DNA of 64,000 bases from NCBI GenBank assembly GCA_019096065.1, contig JAGUCH010000007.1, forward strand, positions 332,501 through 396,500. Reading direction: 5' to 3'. Under the pieces are notes generated by a model, which saw only the letters and a program-made list of their open reading frames with translations, did no database searches and was not told where the DNA came from. Each line of letters begins with the position of its first letter. Position 1 is the stretch's first letter. Shown here in pieces: positions 32,001 to 42,725 of the stretch. The translations under genes and the position numbers were made by a program. The stretch is from Paracyclopina nana. Its lineage: Eukaryota; Arthropoda; Copepoda; Cyclopoida; Cyclopettidae.

Positions 32001-34326
32001 TCTAAGCTGATGGGGTGAAAGGAAAGAGCCATTATTATGAAATTGACATTTCCTGGGCTGCCCCAAAAAGCATGACTATGAATTTTACGTAACTGTCAAG
32101 AGTTTGAATTTGCCGCGTTTTCTAAACTGATGAGGTAAAAGGAAAGAGCCATGATTATGAAATTGGCATTTCCTGCTCAGCCATAGAAGGTGTGAAGAAA
32201 ATACCCATGTAGAAGCTCTTGAATGTAAAAGAAAATCCCCTCTAAGTGCATTTCATGGAAGTTTTCAGCTCGGATGCTAAGCTTTGGCGCAGAATGCAAA
32301 ATACTTGCCTGTCACTTGGCACGCAAAATCCCGTCAGAGGCCCATGAGCCTTGAAGATTGTTTTGGATGCAGGGCAGCTGTTATTCACTGATTTGCACTT
32401 GCTTTCACCCTTAGAAATGACACAATTTGACAGGTCAGGAATGCAGCTTGCATGTTTCACATCCAAATGATCCTCAGGACAAGTACCTAAAGAGGAGGAT
32501 TTATAGACATTTTTATAGTGTTTTTTTCATCATTATTTTATTGTCCAAACCTCTGGTTTGGTTGGCTGTGATGATGACATTTGTAGCAACAAAAAAAGCT
32601 CCATTTTCTGCAGGTGGAACGACGTAATCAGCAACATCCCATACTCGAGTGTAGAGAGCTGAAAGTGGGGAAAGGAGATTTACAGCATTGAATCATACCG
32701 TGAAAGAAGTCCACAGTGGAGGATTCTGCCCCCATTTCCTCATTTATGCTCCCTGCTCATTAAATTAAAGGTGGTTTTTTTGCTTAAAATTCAATTTCAG
32801 CTGCACTTTTTGACCTGCACAGAAAAGAGCAAAAAAGCTTCTTTTCAACGTCCTTTTTGTCACTTGTGGACTCTCAATGCCATAGAAGTAAAAAAAGCTG
32901 GCCAAAAGTGTGGAGCTTCTTTTCAGTCAGAGAATTTTGAAAGTCAGCTTTTGAAATGAAACAGATGAAAGTTCTCTCCTCTTTTCCTCTTGGTTTTTTT
33001 TTGCCTGGTACATTCCTACATAATTACAAAGAACTACAAAGAACCAGTAGAAATTAATTACTTTTTTTGAAGCTGTTTTATAGGATGTTCCGCAAAAAAT
33101 GGGAATCCTTGAAAAAGTTGCCTTTTTAGTAAATAAACTCTTTTTATCTAATATATGGAAGTAAAGTTTAAAATGGAAAAAAGTTTAATTATTTGGAATT
33201 TCAATATATGAATAATTAACCATGGTTTTCTGAGAAAGTCTCATTTTTTATGGGTCATACTTAGAAATCTGCTTTTGAAGGCTAACGCAGTAGTTTTCTG
33301 GTCAGGTTTTTCCTGTCCCTTGTGAGTATTTTGGAGGATTAGCTCGGAAATTACGATTACAGACACAGAAGCTCTTGCGTGGCCCGAATTTGGAATTGCC
33401 ATCAAAAAAGCCTTTTCCTTTTTCTTGCTTGAACAAAGTAACTTTTCACACTTGAACGGATGATGTTGCATAACTCAAACTTTGATGAGTGAACCATGAA
33501 TTCACGTTACATAAGAAATTTTTCAATCAAAGAATACCACATATCATAGAGCTTTCTAATTCTACTTCCTGAATTAGAAAAGGATATTTGACTTTTATGT
33601 ATTTTTTGACAGTACTGTGATAATCTAGGTGAATGTTATACTGCTTAGAAAATATCCCAAGGGACAGCAGTGGCCTTAATGTATTTGTTTCAAATTGCAG
33701 AAAACGAGAAACAGCTGATACAGCCAAATGTCCCATGGGACAGCTCACATGTAAATTGGTCCAAATGGATCCCAATTTCGGCCACCACCTATATCAAAAT
33801 ACAGTTCTATAATGTGAACTGTACTATTTCTGATGTAATCTAGCCTGAATACAGTAATTTAAATTGAAGCTTTCTAATTCTGAAAATGTCCCCAGGGACT
33901 AGCTCATCAGGGATATTGGTGCACACACTTTGAAATCCTTTTTTAAGAATGCAGCAGTGGATATTGCTTAAGGCAGCTTGTATTATACCACAGCTGTATT
34001 GCTGATACGCAGCTGTATTTTATCTTTTCTATTATATCTCTGGATGTAATGGAGAAAAGCTGTTAATTTGTACCTGGATTTTGATTGGTTCCCTCTCCCA
34101 ATTCAGACTTGGTCACTCCTTTGATTTTGACTGTGACACTAGATTCCACGCGGGAAAATTCCTGGTATCCCTTTTGCAGCCACAGTGCATATACCAGCAC
34201 ATACATAACGATGGAAAATTGAATGAGCCTTCTCACCAATCCCAGCTTTCGGTTATGTATTCTAACCAGTCTGGGTGTTTCATATTCAATGACAGAAGTC
34301 CAAATGGATGTGAGGATTTGTGACAT
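29040..34326 (-). CDS. P2X purinoceptor (ATP-gated cation channel)
   Basis: Trimeric channel opened by extracellular ATP. Seven exons (34326-34074, 32658-32551, 32486-32309, 31311-31015, 30454-30268, 30131-29977, 29361-29040) give 499 residues. The N-terminus has EYETPRLVRI before TM1 (about 33-53). Family features in order: SSVTVKIKGV with both ATP-contact lysines, RVWDVADYVVP, the Cys-rich ectodomain, CEVESWCP, CNLD, the ATP-binding NFR in GWNFRHAKY, and the contact lysine in RSLFKMYGIK. TM2 follows GGKFNLKNTI and contains the pore-lining VCDFLL. The YIKEK after it fits the YxxxK surface-stability motif. The cytoplasmic tail of about 120 residues is unusually long and Ser/Asn-rich. Intron 3 appears to use a GC donor (CAG/GCAAGT). 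Binding residues look complete, so a working channel is expected. Confidence 0.93.
31780..32180. repeat. Tandem repeat of about 105 bases in P2X intron 3
   Basis: Four copies of a unit with TTTGAATTTGCCGCGTTTTC, GGTGAAAGGAAAGAGCCATT and GAAATTGACATTTCCTGGGC. Copies start near 31790, 31888, 31987 and 32104 and differ by small changes. Non-coding. Confidence 0.75.
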
Positions 34327-37138
34327 TTTCTTACTTTATTTTCAGCTGCAATAAATAATACAGAAAAACTAGTTAATGTCCTGTCAATCAACCTTGCTCA
34401 TTGCATTACCTAATGACTTTCCCCCCTGAAAAATACAGCAATTTTATTCATAGAATGTGGCTTTAGGTCAATGTGAAGAAAGTGTCCAAAGCCCAAAAAT
34501 GCATTATACTTCTGGTATCTTCATGGTATAAATTATTTACCAGGTTAATGCATTTGTTGGGTCAAGTCACATGATACTCATTTCTTGCTGGTATTCAATA
34601 TAATGAAAATTGAGCTATTCTTGATCAATTTCTGCTTTCTTTTTCTTTAGTGGGGAATTTCATTATTTGTCAAAGTGAAAGCATACTATCTGTTTTTTCT
34701 CTTTTTTCCACTTCATTTTGCTCTTGGTGATTGATGCTTTCACAAAAAGGCAAATTTGCCTCAAATCTTTTAAACAAAGTCTATCTACTTTTATGCTTCA
34801 CTGTTTATACTTCCTTGACTTGCCTAATGGATACACCTCAAACTTTTTGGTGCCTCTATTTCCTGCAGAATGTTAATTACAAAAAAACCACACTAACTAT
34901 GTATTTTTTTGAAGGAAACATTTCCCAATCAAGAAGCCTGAAGCTTTTTTCAAAAGGAACCTGCTCCTGTCAATTATGCTCCTATTCAAATTGTGGTTGC
35001 CCAATAATAATGCATAATTACAGAAATACAGTTTTTTGGGGATGACTTTTGTGGACAATTGACAAATTAGATACTATGTTGGTGTAGAATGCAAAACAAG
35101 TTCTGCATGCCCCCTTGTAAAGTTATGTCAGTGCCAATCAAATGAAGACTAATTGTATTATTTGTAACTTGAGCATTTTTAACTCTTCACATAGTAACTG
35201 CTTGTTTTGGACTTTGCACAAGTGAAAATGAGCAAATCTGGCCTAAAGCAAGAAGGCCATAAATGGCCATCATGATGAAAGCTAGAAGCTTTACTCATTT
35301 CTTATGAAAAGTGCCCATTGTAATTTTTGAAGCAATAAGTTATTTCTTGCCTGAGTATTTCATGACACTAGCTAAGAGAAGGGAGATTTTCTGCAATAAT
35401 TTAATTTTTAGGTGTTGTACAACAACCTTACAAAAGTTAGGGAACATTAGCCTCAATTAGAGGAAAATCTGGCCATGATTACATGTTTCAGCTAAAATAA
35501 TTAGCTCATTACATACCTCAGAAAAAATCAGTACTTGTGTAAGCTTAAGTCTGACTCATAAAATGTACTACAACAAAACTTCAAGACTAACTTATTTGTT
35601 TTCATATCCTTTTAAACAAAATTTGGCCAACTATTTTTTTCAGCCATTGTTTGCTATTTTCTTTCTTTCATGTTAGAAACAGTTTTGGGCTGAGCAATTT
35701 TTAGACTTATAAGATATTTATATCAAACCTTTTTGCTTTTCAAGCATGAAGGATTATATATTTTTCTTCTTGGCTTCTTGATATTGAACAGTTCTTGAGA
35801 TTGTGGCAATATTTATGAATCAGACTTTGAAGGCATGCTTTGACAGGTTGGCCTCAAATAGGAGAAAATCTGTTTCTGATTGCATATTTTCTGCTTAATT
35901 AGCTCATTAACTACCCAAGAAAAGCATGAGTACTTATGTGTAAGCTGCATCATTAAGTACATGATTTCACAATGTTATGGGCTGATCTCATATGCCATTT
36001 CAGCATATTATATATTCAAGATTCTTTCTTACCTGGTTTCTATCACCCTAAGTTATTTAGAATTTCCAATACTGGGCATGTTTACTGTGAATTTTTTCAG
36101 TACATGGACTTCTTGCTATCTGGACTTGCTCTTTAGTACTGATTTTCACTGCTCTGCTTTCGTGCATGGGGAGCTGATGCACACTCATACTGCATAAATA
36201 TAAAAGTATGAGAGAGAGAGAGAAAATTCCCTTTTTTAGCCCCAAAACCAAATGGTGCCAATTGTGCTTAGAATTAATTTTACAGGATGTACCACAGATA
36301 TTGCAATGGCAAATGTCATTTATTCCATTTATTCCAAAAAATGTAATGTAATGTTCAATACAATAGTGAAGTGTTCATGTGAAAAGTATCAGTTTTTTAT
36401 AATTACATGCTTCTTATGTTTTGATGTACTTTGGGTGGTGAAAGCCAATTTTATGGCTGGCTAACTTTTAGAAATTAAAGTATCCAGTAATGAGACTCAT
36501 TTATCTTCTTCCAATTTGTTTTCAGTTCATGCAGCTGAATTAAGATGGCAAAGGAAAAAGTTTTGCCTCTGATGGATTGTAGAAGATCTTGTCTGTATTT
36601 TACATTCCCACAGCAGTATTACAAAATACTCAGCTGTAGCCAAACTTTGACAAGTTCAATACTTTTTCTGCTTACTTTATGATGTAATATCAGTCAAGTT
36701 TTAGTGGCTAATAGCCCAGAATGCCAAAGTTTGATGGAAACAGGCCTCCTCTCATGCTCATCAAGCTGATTAAAAATACCTTGGAAATTGATATGGATTT
36801 TCCTAATACATGCATGGTATTTTCACTATGCCCTTTTTCATTACATGTCAGCTTACTTTGTACATTAAATAGTACAAACCAAATTGGGTCTGGACTTGAC
36901 TACAGATCAATGAAAGAATACAATGCCAAATACACTTAATACAGCTAAGCTGTCTGTATGCATCAAAGTGTGCATCCTGTGTTTTCAGTGGCTAGTAAAA
37001 AGATGCTGCTTAAGACTATCTGTAATTGAACTGTATTCATGATCATTGTTGGCATCATTTGTTTATTTTATGACACAGCAAAGTGAAACCACCACCCACG
37101 GTGGACAAATATTTGCTTCACTAGTTAATTGGATGTTG
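34327..37138. other. Intergenic region between P2X and the carbonic anhydrase-like gene
   Basis: No supported gene. Two diverged copies of a segment are visible: about 35448-35580 and 35850-35975 both read GCCTCAAnTAGGAGAAAATC, then TTAGCTCATTA and GTACTTnTGTGTAAGCT. A short GA microsatellite lies at 36209-36222. The rest is AT-rich. Confidence 0.5.
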
Positions 37139-39524
37139 TCATGATGATGACCTCATGGCTTGAATGTCTCGAATATTCGATGTGATTGGCTTGTTTTCCA
37201 CATCCAAAATGCTCTGAAGAGCTTTCAGCTAAATAGAAAAATATGATCTATCTTTTGGCTTGTAATCCAAAATGTAGTATTTTTACCTGAGCCTCAGTTA
37301 TTTTCAAGATTGTATCTGAAACTAGCCAATGAGTTTGGTAGCAATGTGGCTGAGTCTGACTCCCATGGTAAACATAAAAGTTCTGGCTGGTAATTTTCTT
37401 GTTGACAAAGTTCAAATGTTGACCCATGCCAATTTTGGCCTCACTGCCAGGCTCAACAATTTTCTTGACTGCCATGGATATTTTGTGGCATAAATCTGTC
37501 TCATTTGTGTGGATCTTGGACAAACCAAAAATCTCATTAGCTATCTGCACTTTATATACCATTTTACTTACTTTGAAAAGAAATGCCAATGTTTTGGTAG
37601 CTCCAGGACTTTTGGAGGCTTCTTCATAAGAATCAAAAGATGGGTCAAAATGATACAATTGCATCTCAAAGTCAGCCATTTCTCCAGTTATGGAATGCTC
37701 TGAAGATCCCCAATGAAGGTCAATATGACCAAGATAGAAGTTGCCACTCTGTAACAAAATACATTTTGAATACTTTTTGACGTATCTTTTTTGGAAAATT
37801 TTACCCAGTCTGTGTTTTCATTTGTTAGACCAACCAGGCTCACACTTGGCACATTAGCTCCTTTGCTTTGTACATAAATCCTGACTGGAAAAAATGTATT
37901 TTATAGAAAAGTAATAAGAATGTATTTTTGCTTACTTCCATGGCCTGTATTGGAAACAATTAGTTCATTGGGCTTGTCATAGTTCAAAAACTGAATTTTT
38001 CTGTTCAGGGACCTCATAAGTTTATCAGTCAACAAGACAGGGCTTTGGGGTGACTTGCTACAATTTGGATACTTCTTGGGCCAATCTGAAATACATATAA
38101 ATGTATTTTGTACAATATACAAATAAGTTTTCAATTATATCACCTTTTTGATCATCATAAGTCCAGTCAGGCTCTGGTTCAGGTTTGACATCAATGGTGT
38201 CAGATTTGCTGCAGTAGCATTCCTGATCAATGCACACACCTTTCCCATAATTCAAATGCTGGATACAGCTCTGAGTACAGTAATTGGGGTCACAAAAGGG
38301 CACCTCTTCAGCTGCACCTTCACACCCATTGTTCCACACCTCCCATTGGTTGGGACAAGTCCCATAATAAAAACTGTTGTAGTCATGCCAAGTCCCATCC
38401 ACATATTGAGGTTGAGGGCAGTAGTGGTCATAGTAGCAGCCAGTCTGTGCTGTAATGGCAATACAAGAGGTTGGGAGATGTATCTGGAAATTGTTGCTGT
38501 AATACAGCCAAATTCTGCTGAATTCCTCTTACCAAAATCATAGTTGGCCCATGAGGGCTGTTGTTGAATTGTATTTGTGTTTGGTTGAGCCACTGGTGCT
38601 TGGATTTGTGGGTCATTTGCAATCTCTGATGCAAACTCAGCTGGAACACTTCCTGGTGGAATGTACCACTGATTCTCCGACTTGGGCTGGCTCACCTGAG
38701 GATACATTTGACCTGGGTAAAACTGAGGCTGCTCTTGACCTGGATAAAACTGAGGCTGCTCTTGACCTGGGTAAAACTGAGGCTGCTCTTGACCTGGGTA
38801 AAACTGAGGCTGCTCTTGACCTGGGTAAAACTGAGGTTGCTCTTGGCCTGGACTAAACTGAGGCTGAACTTGTGGAGAAAACCATTGAGGCTGCTCTTGA
38901 GGTTGATCTCTTGGCAACAATTGAGACTGTCCCTGAGGCTGCCATTGAGGCTCTTGAGGCTGCCATTGCGGTTCATGAGGCTCCCACTGAGGCCCTTGAG
39001 GCTGCCACTGAGGCCCTTGAGGTTGCCACTGAGGCCCTTGAGGTTGCCACTGAGGTTCCTGAGGCTGCCATTGAGGCTCTTGTGGTTGCTGAGGCTGCCA
39101 TTGAGGCTCTTGTGGTTGCTGAGGCTGCCATTGAGGCTCTTGTGGTTGCTGAGGCTGCCATTGAGGCTCTTGAGGTTGCTGAGGATCCCATAGAGGCTGA
39201 TCTTGCCATGGAGGCTGATCATTTGGTGACCACTGAGGTCCCCATTGAGGCTGTTGAGGAGACTGCCATTGAGGCTGGTTGGGTGGCAACAACAGAGGCT
39301 GTTCTTGAGGCCATAGAGGCTGTCCTTGTGAGTAAGCATCAGCCTCATTTCCTGATTCTGGCTGAAATTCCACTCCATACTTCTCATTCAGTGGATTATC
39401 ATTATTTTGCCCTGATCAAAGTTAGGGTGTCAGTATCGGATTTTTCTTATGTAAATAAATTACCTCTTGAGGCCAAGGGAAAAATTATCAAGACTAGGGT
39501 TGCTGTAGTAGACCACATGTTCAT
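37139..39524 (-). CDS. Secreted carbonic anhydrase-like protein with Gln/Pro/Trp repeats and a defensin-like Cys module
   Basis: Seven exons (39524-39464, 39411-38533, 38449-38144, 38085-37936, 37884-37805, 37748-37287, 37228-37139) give 675 residues. A signal peptide (MNMWSTTATLVLIIFPLAS) leads into tandem PQWQPQ- and GQEQPQFYP-type repeats up to about residue 280. Residues 315-400 carry ten Cys; the last six are spaced C-x4-C-x3-C-x10-C-x4-C-x-C, the CS-alpha-beta (defensin) pattern. From about 416 an alpha carbonic anhydrase domain follows: WPKKYPNCSKSPQSPV, HWGSSEHSITG, LVSDTILKIT. Of the three zinc histidines only the second remains (IDLHWG; His94 to Asp), and the third is Gln (FEMQLYHF), so hydratase activity is unlikely. 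A matrix or binding role is inference. The last domain exon is read through, because the only candidate intron would be 27 bases. Confidence 0.85.
38700..39300 (-). repeat. Coding minisatellites in the carbonic anhydrase-like gene
   Basis: Two arrays lie inside one exon. At 38700-38860 a 30-base unit encodes GQEQPQFYP(G) about five times. At 38930-39180 units of 24-33 bases encode PQEPQWQ(PQ)-type repeats about eleven times, including three identical 33-base units near 39070-39170. The reading frame is kept throughout. Long open frames on the opposite strand here are by-products of the repeat. Confidence 0.85.
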
Positions 39525-40615
39525 TTTTGTTTAGCACTCACTTTTATCTCCTGCAATCACGTTTTGTTGCTCCCTATCTTAAAATTGGGTCCAACTGAAG
39601 TGCAAGGTGTGTATTTACATACACACTCACTATCACAGAGGAGCCATGCAAGCTCAAAATTCTAAATATACCCTAAAAAGTCCTTAAAGTGCTTAGTGTA
39701 TTCATAGCTGAGAACCAACCTTCTTCTATTATTAATGTTGGCACTTATTTTCTCATCAAGGTTGCAAATTACGTCATTTGATTCATGCTGCTCTTAAAAG
39801 TGCCTAATTTCACTTACATGAACTTAGATATGATGATTTTTTTCTTGAAGCAATACTTAAAAAATAACTTTTTTGGCATACATTTTAACGCGACTCCATT
39901 GTGGGAATTTGTCATGCATAGAATGTAGATAAGAATTAGCATATAGCAGTATTTAGGCCAAACACCTTATCAGCAATTTTGGCATATGCTAAACTAAAGT
40001 AGCATTTTTCAATATCTATCAATTCTTGATAGCTCATGTAAGGCCTTTTTCCAATTTTTGTCACTGTCATCTCATATGGACTCATGTAATCAATTTCTGA
40101 TAGATTAACATGCAGTATTGGTTACGTATTCCTTTCCATTACTTCAATAAGAGTATTACATACAACTACTTTTATGCCCAAGTAGAAAAGAAGCTAGCCT
40201 GCATTTGATCCTGGTATCATGAAGATGATCTTGCTTTGAGGCTCACTGAGTTGGCTGTATAATCATTATATGCTACACTTACTTGGGCACCTTTTATTGT
40301 TAGTTCTTTTTATTTGCTTCATTATCTTTGTTTTTTATTGTGATATTGCTTTTTATACTGAAACTTATTAATTTGCTAACAGCCCCCGCAAGAGAGAAAT
40401 AAATATAATATTATATTAACTTCTTCATTTTTCCTGACTTAAAGTAAATCTGTCATTTCATTGTTTTAAAGGGGCTCTTAGAGGATTTCACCTTTTATTT
40501 ATTATTCAGAGAATCATTTATTGCATTTTATGACCTAAAACACTTGCAATTTCTTCAGTATATAAGGAGCTTTATTTGTAAGCACACATAATAGTTCTTT
40601 GTTCAATTCAACATT
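39525..40615. other. Intergenic region between divergent secreted genes
   Basis: Separates the carbonic anhydrase-like gene (minus) from the metalloprotease (plus). A TATA-like box, TATATAAGG at 40559-40567, stands 49 bases before the metalloprotease ATG, so the 5' UTR is very short. No gene is seen. Confidence 0.5.
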
Positions 40616-42019
40616 ATGAACTTTGCAGTTCTCCCTTTTTTGCTTGTTGAGCTTACTCAAGCCAAGTCATTATTTGAGCATGGTAACAACCTCAGCTTGT
40701 TAATTTTGGCTGTATAAGCTTCATAAAGCTTTTTTGGGAAAATATTTTCAGGAGCTAAATTTTAGTGAAGTCTAAAGGTACATTTGATTACAGAGTCCTT
40801 GGTAATCAGGGTAAACCAAAACCAAAGAAACCTGAACTTTGGCATTCCCTTGATTGATATTGAATTTCTTGATGATGGTTACAAAGACAGAGTTGTGCTT
40901 GAAAGGTTCTATTCCAATGATGCAGAGAGGAGTAAAAATGTGCAAACTTGCAATTTCATTGGACATTTGGAAATGGATACTGATTCTGCCATTGCATTAA
41001 CTGGTTGCCCTGGAATTGAAGATGTGGAGCTCACTATTAACACCAAACATTCTTTGCCTAGCAATATGTTCATTCTTAGAAAAGATGGACAACTAGAAAC
41101 TGTCACTCCTACTGACATGGTACTTAATTTTTTCTTAAGTTTTCCATCTTTTATAAAATTATTTTTTGAAGGAGAAACAACTTCCTACTATGGAAATGAT
41201 GTTTAATTATAGTGATGTGAAATCTGCAACTTTGAAGAATGTTCCTCAAAACCAGAAAATCAAAGTGAAGGTAACATGTGATAATAGCTAATTTTTAATG
41301 AGATTTTCACTTGAAAAAGTATAATTGCAGTTTTCTGTTGATGCTTCTTTCATAAAGTTTATGGGTGGTAATTCAGGATTTGTTGGCAAACTGCTTACTC
41401 AGGCTCAAGCATATTTTGCAAGGCCAGGCCTTGGATTTGATATTCAATTGGAGGTAAACTATTCAACATTCAAGCAGTGAATTTAGTTTTCTCTTTAATA
41501 GAATCCTTACAATGTGAATCATTATGAGACTCAATTTTGGACTGCTGAAAACTCTATTTCAATTGTCAGAAGAAATGTTGGTTTTATGAGCTCAAATCAG
41601 GATGCTGATGTCTATGCTTTCCTCACAGTGGATAATTTTCCTCAAGATGGGACTTTTGGAGTGTCTTCTGCCCTAGGTGGAATTTGCAGCCTTTACAAGA
41701 CGGAAAAAGTCCTCATAACTGAATTCAGGCTAAATCTGCTCTTCACTGCAAGGGTAAAAATATACCATGATCTCTCCCATTTTAGGTGCTTTATTTTTTA
41801 TTTTTGAGAAAAAAGGTTTTTGTACATGAAATTGGACATCTTTTGGGCATGAGGCATGATTTTGAGCATCCTCCATCAGATAATTGCCCACAAAATGGGT
41901 TCATGGGTAGTGGTGGTCAAAGTAATTCTTGGATTTGGTCTGAATGCAGCAAAAATGATTTCCTTGTTTACTACAATTCCATTTTAAGCTCCCAGGGAAA
42001 ATGGTGCTTGAATGAGTAG
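40616..42019 (+). CDS. Secreted M12B (reprolysin/ADAM-like) zinc metalloprotease
   Basis: Six exons (40616-40682, 40794-41119, 41172-41270, 41331-41453, 41502-41753, 41816-42019) give 356 residues with consistent phases. A signal peptide (MNFAVLPFLLLVELTQA) is followed by an M12B-type propeptide with CNFIGHLEMD and ALTGCPGIEDV. The catalytic domain ends in the zinc site HEIGHLLGMRHD, then GFMGSG as the Met-turn and WSECSKNDF. The protein stops soon after the catalytic domain. There is no disintegrin, thrombospondin or membrane segment, so it is a minimal secreted enzyme unlike a typical ADAM. An acceptor 30 bases earlier (TTTTAG at 41780-41785) is also in frame, but the chosen one restores the usual spacing to the zinc site. 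AATAAA follows near 42069. Confidence 0.88.
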
Positions 42020-42725
42020 ATTTAGCTTCTATTTCTTTTATGTATATGTTTCTGAACCATTTTGTGAGCAAAATAAAAGTCTGCTTTCAATCTATGTTCT
42101 ATAAAAAGCCAGCTCATTAGCTAATGTCATTCATTCACTCAGGGCTCTATAGGATGATTAGTTGTCTGTTAATTTATTGCCAATTACTATTATTGAGTTT
42201 TTACGTCAAAAGGTGTGTGTATCCAATTAAGCCCAAAATAGTTTATTTGGGGTTGAGTTACTACACTCCATTGAAGTTTTTTCAAGAATAATGGCAAGTA
42301 GATGTAATGAGTGTTTTATCTAGCAATTAACAGTAAAAAATGCATGAAACAGTAAGCATTGGATTGAGTAGAGTTGACCAAAAACGTGAGAATAAAACTA
42401 GTAATTTCAGGTTAGAACATCTTTCGACTTCCTCGTTCAGCTTCAAGTTTCCTTTGTTCTTTACCATACACCAAAATGCGTACTCTGCCACTCAAAACTC
42501 GTGCGTGTGCTTTTTGCAACAACGCAACTTGTTTTTTCCGAATTAGGTGAGCGTACGGTAAAACCGGTGTTATGGCACAAGCATAGTAAACTCGCTATAA
42601 ATAAGGCAAAGGACAATGAAAATGGAATCAGTACTGTTGTTGTGTCTGTTCTTGGCGGCTTCTAACCGTTAAACAGGCAAGAACTTCTCTTGTCATCAAT
42701 ATTTATTGATATTTATTCTTCCACC
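42020..42725. other. Intergenic region upstream of the repeat precursor
   Basis: Contains the polyadenylation region of the metalloprotease and the promoter of the next gene. A TATA-like box, CTATAAATAAGG, lies at 42595-42606, about 120 bases before the ATG. Nothing else is recognised. Confidence 0.5.

Noticed and set aside
37545-37571. Intron with GTAAGT donor and GTGCAG acceptor in the carbonic anhydrase domain
   Set aside because: It would be 27 bases, far below the minimum seen elsewhere in the window (about 48). Reading through keeps the frame and matches the family spacing.
38708-39534. Two long plus-strand ORFs opposite the Gln/Pro-rich exon
   Set aside because: They are by-products of the in-frame minisatellite on the minus strand; their Leu/Arg and Ala/Glu repeats have no start context or splice support.
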